Positions 1 to 11,945 of a DNA stretch of 64,000 bases are shown piece by piece; the stretch's first letter is position 1; the number at the start of each line of letters is the position of its first letter. Location: positions 28,265 through 92,264 of the forward strand of contig JAKCWW010000712.1 in NCBI GenBank assembly GCA_026260175.1. Direction: 5' to 3'. The stretch is from Reticulitermes lucifugus (Eukaryota > Arthropoda > Insecta > Blattodea > Rhinotermitidae). Both the position numbers and the translations under genes were made by a program. The notes under the pieces are model-generated. The model was not told where the DNA came from. It worked only from the letters and a program-made list of their open reading frames with translations, and did not search any database.

Positions 1-1700
1 GTTTTTCTGTTTTAAGATTCTTTGCTCAGATGTTCACCTATACTTACTTTTATATAAGTTGTTGAATCCAAAATAAGTATTTTGTTGCAGTGTGAGTGGA
101 CTATGGTGCTTAAAATAATGTACTGAAGTAAACTTCTGTATTTATTACAAAGTCAGCATAGCATTTTGATATCTTACGAGTATAGGGTCATTATTTTATT
201 TGGCAGCTATACATTGCCACTTCCCATTGGGTGTTTTATTGTATTTACATAGCCCAGTCAGCTGACTGCTCACATGCCTGGTGGGAAGTGACAAACAGTA
301 GTTATCAGATAAAGTAAGTACTGATTGTGTATATAGTACTGTAATGTGATTCAATGGGAACAGCTCTCTGTGTGTTTTTGATGTTTGATTCACTTGACCT
401 GGCACAATCTAGCACAGATTCGGTTCTGGAAATGCATTCCTGTCTCATGACAGACGCATGATGCTTCGGCAGAGGCATGTGTGATGGATGTCTCTGTGTA
501 CAATGTCAGTGTGTCTGTGTGTGTGTCTCACTGGAGCACTGCTGTCTTTAGTAAATTGATATCTTTCTCTCGTACCTGTTTTTCTCCTTTGAATAAGTGG
601 AATATAATTTCTTACCTTGGCACTTACACATGAACGACTTCAATTGCTGGTTATGCTAGGCAATTTTGAATGATACTTATATATTCGTATGTGTTTAGTT
701 TCTTCTAAGTATGCTGAACTTAAACGTCACATTCCATGCGAGTGGTGGTGATGCTAACCAGAGCAAAAGATCATATTTTTTTGTCCTTGGAACTGTGTGT
801 TTTAAATTTGTAACAGCTCTGTTCAAAATTCATAACAGTGTTGATTTATGCCAGAAGACTGCTATTGTATTATTAATTGGTGACATTATGTCTTAGTATG
901 TGATAAATGTATGGTGTTGTGCTGGTAAAGACAGTGTGTTAGAAAATAAAATTCAACTTCTTTCTTACCTAACGTCAAAGCCAAATACTTGTAAGTAGAT
1001 AGGGTAAAATACTAATTCTGAAATATGCTTGTTATTGAAAAGAAGTCCCTAAAAGAACAAGGAATAAAAGTGTGATAATTGAGACTGATATTGATCATTT
1101 ACTGACATTTTTCTTTAAAATTTGTTGAGCACTATTTTTTTTTTATGAAAAACTGTATATATTGAATTCAAAACCAACAGTAATAGTCAAAGAAAATAAG
1201 AAATTTATTTACCAATAAATTCTTCAGGATACATGAATGTACATAGCATAGCCAGTGTGGATATTTGTATTCTGTTTGTTAAGGAGTTTGTGTGCTGTTG
1301 GAAATTTATTTCACTTATTCCACAATTTCTGCTTAGCTGTGTTTTGCCAGCTTTGTAACTAGCAGTCAAATATACCAGCTGGAAACATGAATACTAAAAC
1401 AAAACCTGTACTTTTGTAACGGGTATTTAGTTTACTGAGTTTACTGTCAGCGTAACACAATGTTAAGATTTCCCATTTGCTCATTTCTGCTGTACTTTGA
1501 CTGCTAGATTATTCTTAGTTGACCAGACCTTTCCTATTCAAAGGGACATGAAAAAGGAAAATTGAGTTGCGTATAACTTTGCAAACTGCTAATGCATGGT
1601 GATTCACTGCATTTTTCATCTGATTTAGTTATGTTTTGAGAGCCAAAATTTAAGCATACAGTTTATTTGTAGGTTGGTACACAACTGAATCATCTGTGAA

Positions 1701-1928
1701 GATTCAAGTCTACTGGGATGTTACACTGTGTCACTGGTTAATTAGTGACCAGTGTTTTGAAGGATCGTAGTGCCTTCATTGCCAGGGTCAAGCAGTGTTG
1801 CATTGCTTGACCCTGAAGAAGAAGGCACTACAGACCTTCCAGATGTTGGTAACTACTTGCCAGGTGTCATGGCATAACATCCCAGAAGACTTGAATCTTC
1901 AGCAATACCACCCTGAGAACCTGAAATC
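1701..1928. mobile_element. Fold-back MITE copy 1
   Basis: The left arm has gattcaagtctactgggatg and the right arm has catcccagaagacttgaatc, followed by the outer end gagaacctgaaatc. The centre is itself palindromic: cagggtcaagcagtg faces cattgcttgaccctg. This is a non-autonomous fold-back element with no coding capacity, and one of the best preserved of its family in the window. Confidence 0.75.
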
Positions 1929-2334
1929 TTGCAGTATCATCTCTTTTTAGCATTATTTTCTGGGCATTATGTCTGAAATTCATTGCTGCATTGGTCATCA
2001 TTTTAAGTTCTGTATGCTTCTTTGTACAGTGAACCATAAGTATAAAAGTTGCAGGTAGTCTTCAAATTCCCCACCACCACTTCAAGAACATTGCATTTCA
2101 ATCATGTTTATTGTTTTAAGATATTTGCCATGCAGTGAAATTCCCATGAATGCAATTCAGTATGTATTTTGTACTTGCATTTGGTACATACATGTACATG
2201 TGCTGGAGCTACAGTGTACACATACACTGAGCCACAGTTCACTTGGACAGGAGGTAGCTACTAAGTGGGGGAAGAGAGTGTGTCTGCACTACTGAATGAA
2301 AACCGTTGCGATAAAGATGAGAAAGAAATAAGTG

Positions 2335-2526
2335 GGCGTTACAATCTTCTGGGATGTGATGCTGTTTAGTGTTGCAGCACCCTGCTGTCTCCATCTTCAG
2401 GGTAGTAGAAGTGACTGTGCCCCAGGATGGAGGCACCAAGGTATTAGTACACACAGTCAAACTACATGGCATCACAGCCCACATGACTGCAGTCTCATAC
2501 TCTGTGCCATGAGAACCTCAAATCTG
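2335..2526. mobile_element. Fold-back MITE copy 2
   Basis: The left arm cttctgggatgtgatgctg faces cagcatggcatcacagcccac-like sequence on the right, and the outer end gagaacctcaaatct is present. A related partial copy with gatggaggcaac lies at 2861-2975. Confidence 0.65.
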
Positions 2527-3841
2527 ATGAAAGTGTTTTATTTGTTGTCCAAATAGTTTCTTGTTGCAACTGAATTATGTTTGTTTAATTTAGTAGCATA
2601 TAAAACCAACATAGCAGTGCTTTTAAGTCACCTTTAATTAGCAGATTTATGGATCAACATATGAGTGAAGCAAAATGCCACATGCATTCAAAAATTCATA
2701 TGTAGTGTGATGTGTTATAAAATCCATAAGAAATTGAACCTTATGCATGAAACACAAAATGTGAAACCATTTACTTACATTAAGACTATGGCCTTGTGGA
2801 GGTGGAGCTTTGTAGATAGGTACAATGTACTGTCTTTCATATGCACATGTTGTCTCACCCTTCTGGGTGGAGGAATTACTCTTCTGTCCTGAAGATGGAG
2901 GCAACAGGTTGCTGTAGCAACATGTTAGTATCTACAGTATCTGTGAAACTACACAGCATTCTTTCTAGAAGATCATAATCTTGATATTTACCGTTGAAGA
3001 ACGTTGAATCTTACATCTGTTTACATTTTTTAAATTTCAGTGGGACCAGTATTTTTAAATTATAAGGAAAGTAGCCAAGAAAAATCTGTCGCATTTTGTT
3101 TGAGGGTTTGTTCTAGATTTCTGAAGAGTTGTGTAATTCTCAAAATTAAAAGAGCTTTTAATTTATTTGTTAATTAATGAATAGATAATATTACTTGACA
3201 TTTCTCTTCATACATAAACAACTTAAGCGGCATTTAAAACTGACCATTTGCTGTGTACAGTGGTTCAGAGCTGAAGCAGCCATTTGCTGTTTCTAACTTA
3301 CTGTGGGCCAGCATATTTTCAGTGTTCTGAGTACTGTGCATAATCTATTTAAACATTGCTACAAGAAACATTATATGGTCAGACAATGAATATTTTGCTT
3401 ACATTTGAGGCTTTTGTGGACAGAGTTTTCAGTATTTTGTATGACTTTGGGTTATACACAGATTTGGTGATAGGAAAGTATATGGCATTTTATCGAACGT
3501 ACCTTTGAGTTATCAGTGGTGTACAAACCAGTGATATATCCAACAATACATGCAGACTTGAAATCAACGTAAACCATAGTACATATGGTAAAGAACAGTT
3601 TCTCTCCATGCAGGCATAAAGAGCCCTGTAGTCTTTTCTAGACAAATATGCATCCAGCTTACCTTCCAGCACTCCTGTAAGCTAAAATGAGAAACTAGAG
3701 AGCATTTAAGTGAATGTATTCCTATAATCTTTGTGGTTTAAACCCTAAAATCTGAATATCAGAGATTATTATCAAGCAAAGAATTCAGGAAGTGTGTACA
3801 GTCCTCTATTAAATAGCCGATGACAGAAAATGTAAAGAATA

Positions 3842-4088
3842 AAAATCGTACGGGATATGATGCTGTGTTGATTGGGTGAGCAGTTCCTGATGTTTTGGAG
3901 GATCATAGTGTTTTTGTGTTAGCATCAAACTGTCCAAGAAGAAAGAAGGCACGACAGTCCTTTGAAACATCAGGAACCAATGAAGGCAGCTCAATGTTTC
4001 GAAGTGTCAGGGGGCACTCGCCCAATGACACGGCCCCTTTTAAGAAGACTTGTGTTTTCAGCAACACCACTGGGAGAACCTTAAATCT
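3842..4088. mobile_element. Fold-back MITE copy 3
   Basis: gatatgatgctgtgttgatt, ttcctgatgttttggagg and the facing ctttgaaacatcaggaa define the palindrome. The right end reads agcaacaccactgggagaac and ccttaaatct. Short open frames on both strands here are by-products of the palindrome. Confidence 0.7.
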
Positions 4089-4263
4089 TGCCCAAAATGT
4101 AGACATTTTGAATGAGTACTTGGCGTGTTAATATGTGTTGTACATCTGGTTCATTGTGGCTTCTTCTTTTCTGTGTTGTTGTATTACATGATCTTACATG
4201 AACCAGAGTTTCAGTGTCATGAACACAAATGACAAAATAACTAATGATGATGTAAAACAAAAT

Positions 4264-4413
4264 GAAGATTGTCATCATCTGGGATGTGACATAGTCTAGC
4301 CTGGTAGTGTGTACAGACATTCCAGAGGAACCTCAGTGCAAGTCTTCCAGACTACACAGTATCACATCCCAGAGGAAAGTAATCTTCATAGTTACAACTG
4401 CGGAAACCTCATG
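4264..4413. mobile_element. Fold-back MITE copy 4, internally deleted
   Basis: catctgggatgtgacatag on the left faces agtatcacatcccagagg on the right. The core found in other copies is shortened. Confidence 0.6.
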
Positions 4414-4579
4414 GCTAACAGAATATGGATGAAGTTGTATATTATGAATCTGAGCATCGATATGAGTAAGGACTTGAAGACAAAACGGAAACAGATTGCT
4501 GGTAAAATACAGTATGTGGACAGCGTTTGAATATAGCAACTAGGATGCTTCACCTTCTTGTTTGGTGTATAGTATTCAA

Positions 4580-4772
4580 GATTTCAGGTTCACTGAAGAG
4601 TGTTTCTGAAGATTCATGTCTTCTGGGATGTGATGCTGTGTTGATAGGTTAGTGGTTCCTAATGTTTCGAAGAAACATAGTGCCCTCATCTTCTAGGGTC
4701 AGGCAGTCCAAGAAGGCACTATGTTACTCCAGAATGTCAGGAATCATTTGCCCAGTGCTCAGTGTCACCATC
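4580..4772. mobile_element. Fold-back MITE copy 5
   Basis: Starts with gatttcaggttcactg, then gattcatgtcttctgggatg and the core ggcagtccaagaaggcac. The right arm is degraded after ccagaatgtcaggaa. Confidence 0.65.
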
Positions 4773-5483
4773 ACTTGTACACTTTGTGCTTCTGGGTTGG
4801 TGTATAACAATATTGCAGGTGCTCATTTTTAATGCGTACTGTAGATATTGTCCACTGTTGCTATTTTTTCAAATTGCAGTGTCTTTTAAACTGGTTATCT
4901 TTCCTTCAGGTGTCATAAAGTAAGGAAGCCTACCTCACTGGGCCTCTTGGTAGTTGTCTCAAACCCTTGTCCAGCTGTGCTGAAGGCCGCATGGAATAGG
5001 ATTCCTTATTTTATGCTGTCTCCTGAAGAAGGAACAGAACCAGTTTCTAAAATAACGTGGTTTAAAAAAACAGTAATGGTGGACAGTGTACAGAATAACA
5101 GTCTGAATATTGTTGTACACCACATAGACTTTGAATGATGTTAATTCTGAAATAGCAGTATACAGCCATACAAAACAGAAAAATATTTAAACCCAGACGT
5201 ATAAAGAAACACATAATTTGACTCTGATATTCTGTCATCTTTTATTTTATAAATAAATCCAAGCTGAAATATGATACTTGTGCATCATGTTGTATACATG
5301 ATCTATCGGTATGTGTTTTAGTCACATACAATGTTCTATGAACATATATGCTTTAGTGTGTGCATGTGTGTGTTAACAATGCATAATGCATAATTTTATG
5401 GATGCTAGAATATAACCTTACAAGCTTGCTTGATGATGGTACAGCTGTACCAAAATAAACGGCTGTACCAAAATAAATGACGA

Positions 5484-5600
5484 CAGACACATCCCACCAC
5501 CCACCCACTCACACAGACAGACACACACACACACACACAGACAGACACATCCCACCACCCACCCACTCACACAGAGAGACAGACACACACACACACAAGC
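5484..5600. repeat. CA-rich tandem repeat
   Basis: Two near-identical blocks of cacatcccaccacccaccca followed by ctcacacagacagacacaca, spaced about 60 bp. Open frames on both strands are low-complexity. Confidence 0.85.
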
Positions 5601-6029
5601 ATGTGTGCGCACATATGTGTTCAAGAACTTTCTATGTAACTTCAATATGTAGTGATAAATCCAAGTTGTTGAGTGTATTGTACAGTTTTGAAATAATATT
5701 TGTATATGCCAGATATTTTGCATTTGATTCAGATTTTGGGGGTTGAACTGATGGTCTGTCGGCATTTCTGTGGTACTATGTGCAGTGGTTTAAATGTGTG
5801 TGTGTGTGTGTTCAGTGTCTTTGTCTTGATATTGCAGATGTGGTGGAAGCTTCTGGTAAATGCTCTCTTGTGTACAATAATTCACCATCCCTGTTAACCA
5901 TTAGTTGATGGAGGCAGATTGCTGTAACTGAATTCTGTTTATGTGGCAATTATCAGATAATTGTAGCTGAGTGTAAGTAATTTAAAGGAATGTTGCTATA
6001 AGAAATGACTGGTATTCATCTACTTGATG

Positions 6030-6360
6030 GATGTTCTGTGCTTATGAAGCCTGTTCCGCTTTTAAGATTGAGATGGCTGTTGAAACGTTGAGAGGATATA
6101 AATCACCAGGTACTGATCAAATTGCAGCATAATTGAAACAGTCAGGGCATAAAACAGTACATTCTGAGATTCATAAACTTGTTTCAGCAGTGGAAGGAAT
6201 CTATTTTTGTACCTATTTATATGAAGGGTGACAAAAGATTGTAGTAATTAATGAGGTGTGTCACTGTTATCGGCTATGTGCAATATCTTATCCAACATTC
6301 TTCTGTTAAGGTTAAGTCCATATGTAGGTGAACTTATTTGAGATCATCAGTGTGGTAGCA
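6030..6360 (+). mobile_element. Non-LTR retrotransposon RT fragment (5' half)
   Basis: With frameshifts and stops, the + strand encodes reverse transcriptase pieces: ETLRGYKSPGTDQIAA, then FVPIYMKGDK, then a HQCGS-like motif at the end. These are conserved RT blocks of RTE/Jockey-like elements. It is dead. The rest of the RT resumes at about 6590, after an inserted MITE half. Confidence 0.7.
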
Positions 6361-6363
6361 ACT

Positions 6364-6588
6364 TTATGCTCCAGCAGCCTGATTGGCTCCTTTCCCTCCT
6401 TGAGAACCAATCATCACCCACACCATCCCCTATATACTGCTGTATCCACCTGTTTCCCGGCATTCTTCTTGGACTGCGTGACCCTTGAAGATGGAAATGA
6501 TTGTAGGCTGTCCCAAAATGTCGGTAGACAACTACCAACATAAGTTGCCTAACATCCCAGAGGAACAGAGGCCTCAGATAAACTACCA
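6364..6588 (-). mobile_element. MITE-related insertion splitting the RT fragment
   Basis: Sequence with ctaacatcccagaggaac and a ttgaagatgg core, matching one half of the fold-back MITE family on the - strand. It sits between two RT blocks that are contiguous in intact elements, so it inserted after the retroelement. Confidence 0.5.
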
Positions 6589-6790
6589 ATTACAAATTCT
6601 GCATTCATAAAATTTCTTGGGAAAAATACAGTCAGGCAGTAAAATTTGATACTTGCCGGCTTTAAGGAAGCCTATGGTTCAGTTAGAAGGGAGGATTTTG
6701 ATCATATTCTAACTGAGTTTGGTACACCCATTAGATTAGTTAAGTTGAAATTAAATGTACTGTAAAGTCAAGATAGGCAGACAAATTACA
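6589..6790 (+). mobile_element. Non-LTR retrotransposon RT fragment (continuation)
   Basis: Encodes KEAYGSVRREDFDHILTEFG and TPIRLVKL after frameshift. This is the RT block following the FxxAYDSV motif in related elements; here the catalytic-region aspartate is changed (AYG). It continues the fragment at 6030. Confidence 0.65.
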
Positions 6791-7289
6791 AAAAAGGGTG
6801 TGCGAATAGAAACCCGCTAAGTAAGTGTAACTTTTTCATGGTTACTCTAAGTACCCGACAACTTTGTGAGTAGAAAATCATTACTTTCTTGTAATATATC
6901 TTGAAACTTCATACTTTGCACACTTTGTGTAAGGTTTGACTTATTCTGAAATCCAGCTTTGATGATAGAACTGTAATTCTCTCTCTCTGAAGACATAATT
7001 CCCCGTAGTGTGCCAGTCTGTATTGTACAACTTGAGAATTGTTGTTTTGCTGTGGATTACAGCTTTGTTACTGGGTAGTGTATTCATAAATGAAATACAC
7101 AGTTTGTGTTCAGTAACTGGTTGTCTCTTGGTACGTTCATTGAGAGTACTGGAATCATACACTTCCGAGACTTTGTGTTACTGGTTAAACTTATCCTCCT
7201 CCAGACATTTCTAAAATGACATGAATATGATTTCCTGCCGTATTTAAGTTAATAAAGAAAGGCTGTGACACAAGAAGAGCAAAACATAC

Positions 7290-7870
7290 AACCACACTAT
7301 CCCCCTTTTTATGCATGTCCCACGTTTTATGGATCCCGAAGATTTATTCCCATGTTCACAAGGTTCCACCACCTATCTCTTCTCAGAGCCAGCTGAATCC
7401 TGACCATACCCTCCGAGCCATTTCTTTAAGATCTAGTTTAATATTATTCTCCCATCCATGCGTAGGTCTTGCAAGTGATATCTGTCCTTCAGGTTTCTCC
7501 ACCAATACCCTGTATGCCTTTTTCTTCCCCCACGTGATCCACATGTCCAGCCCATCTCATCCTCCCTGATTTAATCACATGAATAATAATTGGTGGGGAG
7601 TACAACTCATGAAGCTGTTCATTATGCAGTTTTCTCCAGTGTCCTGTTATTTCCTTCTTCATAGGCCAAAATATCTTCCTTAGCATCTCATTCTTTAACA
7701 CCCGTAGCCTGTGTTTATCCCTTATTATGAGAAATAAAGTTTCACACCTGTATAAAAGAACAGGCAAAATTACAGTTCTGTATATTTTAGTCTTCTTGTT
7801 TTTGTATACCAAACAGGAAGGAAGACAAAAGTTTTTATGCCATAAAAATTTCAAGTTTTGCACATTGATT
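7290..7870 (-). mobile_element. Non-LTR retrotransposon 3' end (- strand)
   Basis: On the - strand, 7489-7863 encodes KIYRTVILPVLLYRCET, then RLRVLKNEMLRKIFWP and SGRMRWAGHVDHVGEEKG. This is the characteristic C-terminal region, after the RT domain, of RTE/Jockey-like elements in insects. The frame then shifts and continues toward 7290. It is truncated at the 5' side. Confidence 0.75.
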
Positions 7871-8204
7871 TGGTATCATCGCCTCACCTTAAAATCCTTA
7901 CTAGCTGTTTAAATTAATTACCAATAATAGAATCCTACATGGACTGGCTCGAGATTAAACACAGGCGTCTGCAGTGAGAGGCCAGTGAGTAACCGTGTGA
8001 GCCATGGCACAACCTGCAGATGCTGTGTCGAGTGGTATATAGTTACAGACTTCTGGAAAAGGTTGCTTGTTCCATCAGCAGAGTCTAAGAGGCAATCAGA
8101 CTGCTCCAGAATATCAGTACTTGATTGTCTGAAGAACCTTCAGTTTGCAAGCAGGACTGTGCTCCTTGAAGGGGCTTAGTTCAGCTTACTGTACTGTGAA
8201 ATGT

Positions 8205-8285
8205 GGCACCCTGTAGTCTGGCAGAAAGTTACTAACATTTTGGAGGAATCTTTGATCTTCATATTCACTGTAGAAGATGAACTAT
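8205..8285. mobile_element. MITE fragment
   Basis: cattttggaggaatctttg followed by a tgaagatg-like core resembles the MITE copy at 24561. Too short to be certain. Confidence 0.3.
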
Positions 8286-8813
8286 GTATAGTACATCTTG
8301 TAATTAATGGCAGGGATATTAACTGAGTTTAATGCGTTTATTTGTAAAGTGACAGTATTATGAATGATACCAAAATATTGCAGCTTGAGGATACTCGTGA
8401 CTAGCTTTCTGCAGATGAAATTATCATGTCAGCTATGGAACATGTCATCAGTAATGAAAACTGAATGCATGTTGCCAATAGGCAACTGGTCTGGCATGTT
8501 ACAGCTTTTCTTGTCAGAAGTAGAGGGCATTTACAATTTTTATTAAATATTTCTGTGTAGTTTAAGTAAATTTCAGGTTTTTCAAAAAAGTGGATGCTGA
8601 AACATTAACTAATGACATACATAACAAGCAATCTGTCTGCATCAGCAAGAAATCTTTTGTGTATAGTTTTCATTCTACAACCATCTGATGTAAGTTATGT
8701 TTTTGTCAATTGTATCTGGCGATTTCTTTCCTCGTCACTGTGCTGTGTGATCTTTGTTTTTATTTATTTTCATTTGTGTTTTTTTTCTTGGTTCTTTTTA
8801 CTATTTGTTCTAG

Positions 8814-8924
8814 TATGACAAGCAAAGCACTGTGTACAAGGAAACTCTTGGCTACATGAACATCGGCTTCACCAGCATGTTTACCGTTGAGTGTATTCTC
8901 AAGATTGTCGCGTTCGGAGTGCGG
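8814..8924 (+). CDS. cac: cac exon, domain IV S1-S2, version A
   Basis: A 111-bp, 37-codon, phase-0 exon with acceptor ttctag|TAT and donor CGG|gtaagg. The peptide begins YDKQSTVY (the S1-S2 extracellular loop) and ends MFTVECILKIVAFGVR, which is the S2 helix. The F-x-x-E spacing (residues 23 and 26) matches the gating-charge transfer centre of S2, and K30 follows. The peptide joins directly onto NFFKDPWN of the exon at 29790, as expected for the S2-S3 linker. It is paired with an equally long exon at 15613, and the two are presumably alternatives. Identity as Cav2 domain IV is secure. Use in mRNA is inferred from splice sites, frame and conservation of the S2 pattern. Confidence 0.88.
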
Positions 8925-9895
8925 GTAAGGAACACCCTCACCTTACAACAGCAACACCACAACACATTTGTAGCTGTATTAAAGTGACCCAGTAATGTGA
9001 AATGGGACCTGACTGCAAAAATATCTTCACTAGATAGGTGAATTCTGTGATCTGTTACGTGGGTAATCTTCAGAACATGTTTCTGCTTTCATGAAGGAAG
9101 ATACTGAATTATAACATGAATTTTATAATGCAGGGGACTGGGACACACAGCCCACCAAATAATTTTGTATGGCCCTCTTACTGTTCTTATACCAGTTACA
9201 GAGTGTGCCCTGGCTCAGTGTCAGAAACTTTTTAAAAAATGTTTTTCCTTATTGGTTGGAAGGGTCAAAAGGTTTGCTGTCTCTGGATCATGACATGTAA
9301 CGCACGCCATTAGAGGTAAAAATGCAGTGAAGTTTGAAATTTTGAAATTCAGTAATTATAATATGTTTTGATTTTGGTATTAAAAGTGTTAGGTTTTTTA
9401 ATGATGCATGTAATTTTAATGGAAGTACTTACCGTCTTTATTGCATAAAATGATGTGCAGCCTATTTTAAATTTCAAAGTAATCCATGTGGTCCATATTC
9501 TATTTGAGTTTGTGACTCCAGGTCTAATGTGTCTTTTACTGCACAGTTGTGTAAATGCCACAACTTGTATTTAGCAATGATAGGGGAAGTAATGGTATGA
9601 TTGCTAGAAGGATAAACTGATATCAGTCCATGATGTACTTGCAAGTGTGGTTGCATGTATAGGATCATTATTTTATGTGACGAGGTAATGTCAGAATATT
9701 TTACCACATAATTTAAGGATAAATGGCATGAATTGAAAACCGTAAATAAACTCAGATAGTGATCTTTTGGGCTCTGACACTGTGTGATCTTGCATATACA
9801 TGTTGGTGGTTCAGAGGATCATGCTGTTGCCATCTGTGGGGTTCATAAGTTAGGTTCAGTTTTGACTCTGCTTACCCTAATCACTTGCATCAGTG

Positions 9896-10180
9896 TGAGA
9901 TGTGAGGTTCTCACAGCGGTGTTGCTGATGATTCAAGCCTGCTGGAATGTAATGCTTAGTCATTTGACAAGTTGTTTCTGACATCTGAAGGACCATGTCA
10001 GGAATCACTCATGAACTCATGTCACATCCCAGAAGACTTGAATTCTGACTTGTGCATGTCTTGGATCTGATCTTGCAAACCTGAAGCAGAGACAGCATGT
10101 TTATGTGAATTGTCGGTGTCATCCTACAGTGTCAAAACCCAGAAGACCGCAGTCTGAACAATCCCTGCTGTAAAAACATG
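9896..10180. mobile_element. Fold-back MITE copy, composite
   Basis: Starts tgagatgtgaggttctcac, then gattcaagcctgctgg. The right arm is cacatcccagaagacttgaa. A second right-arm-like segment follows at about 10130-10165 (aacccagaagac), so two copies may be joined. Confidence 0.6.
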
Positions 10181-11289
10181 AAACTCACGATGAAGTAAGA
10201 AAGCTGTTTACATCCACGTGCCTGCTGTTACAGAATATAGCAGACCAGAACTTATGCACCCAGTCCTCCAAGCATCAAATACTATTTTCCTAAGCAATTA
10301 AATGTACTGTTGGAATAAGTGACACAATACTCAAAACTGCCAGGAGACTTCTGTCATCCATTGTGCAAAATCTTCCTTCATGTGCCAGGAAGCGTATCAA
10401 AAGTACGTGGTCACACTGAGATAACGTCAGCTCCCATTTTGCCTTGAGGGAAAATATGCTGGCTTTTTCAATTTCATGCCTGGTTAGAGAAGTAACATTA
10501 ATTAGTAATGTATTTTGTCATTACTTTCATGACACTTAAGGATTAAGTGTGAACTTGAAATTTACTGAATCTTAATGGTCTTTACACTCAGATGATCTCT
10601 GATGTAACAGTCATTGAGATTTTTTGCTTTTAGTGTAAGGTTGAGCTGAATTAAGTTTGAAATTGTTGAAAAAGCACAGCTACAGTAAACGCAGTTCTCC
10701 ATATAGAGAATTTCATTCAGCATATGATCATTGAGTCTGACGAACATCATGCATTAGGTTTAGGTTTATAATCATTAAGCATTAGCAGTGTGATAGGACT
10801 ATTGTATGTTATAGTGTAGAATACCATACTTACTTCTGCAAGGCTTGATTAGATGACACTGATTCGGGGATTTTTATGGGCAGAGGAGCATATGTTATTA
10901 AAAATAGTCGCCACAGCTTTTGAGGCAGGCATGCTACTGACACATCAGCTCATGAATCCACTCCACAAAAGCTCCATGGACTGTTGCTGGAACTACACCA
11001 CTGTTACAGCCTTGATGTCTCTAACTAACCCAAATATACAGCACTTTCTTGAGGGAGCTGAAGACTTGGCAGTCCCAAAGTGAAAGGTTTAGGAGGTACA
11101 GGGGTAGTATAGCACCATCAAGCACATGTGAGAGCATATGCAACGAGTTCTGAAACTCACTGCTAGGACAGAGAGTGACAAGAAGTATAGTTCTCTGCCA
11201 CTTAGTGCTGTAGTATCACTATCTTCTGAGCCAGTCTAAGGAGATTTTCAGTCATAACCCTCTGTGTTACTTCTCAACAAGTGTTTGTT

Positions 11290-11945
11290 TTTGCGCATGT
11301 TATGTACAGTCCACTAGCTTCTAGTGGCTGATTAGAAGGAACAGCGTATTTGCATTCACTTTTGCTTTGGACTAGGGGAAACTGCATGGGAAGTGCATGA
11401 AATGCTCAAAACAGCTTTCAGTCACATTGCCATGGGGTGAACACAGGTGTTCGAGTGGTTTTTGCGATACTAGCATGGGGAAACTTCAGTTGAAGATTGT
11501 GAGTGGTCGTGTCATCCCTCTACAGGTTGAAAACTTGGGGAAAGTTTGTAAAATCCTCAGGAAAATCTGACTGACAGAACTTGCCTTAAATTTCTAAGAG
11601 AGAATTTTAATGTGCAGCCTAACTCTGCAAAGTTTGTGCCTTAATTGCTCACCAGTGAGCAGAAACAGCAGCAATGTTTTACTCCTAAAATCATGGCAGT
11701 GGGTTCCTCACCCTACTTACTCACCTCATTTGGCTTCTTGTGATTTATTATTGTTTCTGAGAATGAAATCACAGCTGCAAGGGTGTCATTTTAGTATGTC
11801 CATGAGATTTGTGAACTGTCACTGACTGTCCTGTACACAGTTTCAAGAAATCAGTTTTAGCGGTACTTCCATCTGGACCCATTACATAAACTTGGAAGGG
11901 GCTACGTTGAAGGGGACAACAATGATGATAACAACAATGAGCATA
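11290..11945 (+). pseudogene. mariner transposase remnant
   Basis: Three conserved stretches survive on the + strand with stops and shifts: the N-terminal GETAWEVHEMLKTAFSHI, then NSAKFVP and LLTSEQKQQ, and near the end PHPTYSPHLASCDLLLF, which corresponds to the YSPDLAPCDF segment carrying the last catalytic Asp. The middle with the first two catalytic aspartates is missing. It is an internally deleted, inactive mariner distinct from the one at 43400. Confidence 0.7.

Larger units (their letters stand above)
1..8813 (+). other. Intron (3' part), repeat-rich, no exon seen
   Basis: AT-rich sequence upstream of the first recognised exon. It ends in a pyrimidine-rich acceptor (ctatttgttctag) at 8813. 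It contains at least seven full or partial fold-back MITE copies, two non-LTR retrotransposon fragments (6030-6790 on +, 7290-7870 on -) and a CA-rich tract at 5484-5600. The open frames here are short and lack family similarity. The 63-codon frame at 4947-5138 has a more exon-like base composition, but I do not recognise it and it has no convincing splice sites. Confidence 0.6.

Noticed and set aside
5418-5765. 115-codon cysteine/valine-rich frame on the - strand
   Set aside because: Caused by the CA/TG tandem repeat; low complexity.
1-8813. An upstream exon for domain IV S1 and the III-IV linker
   Set aside because: Searched by eye for an S1-like helix ending in a MKF/MKY-type junction with a donor; none found, so it probably lies upstream of the window.
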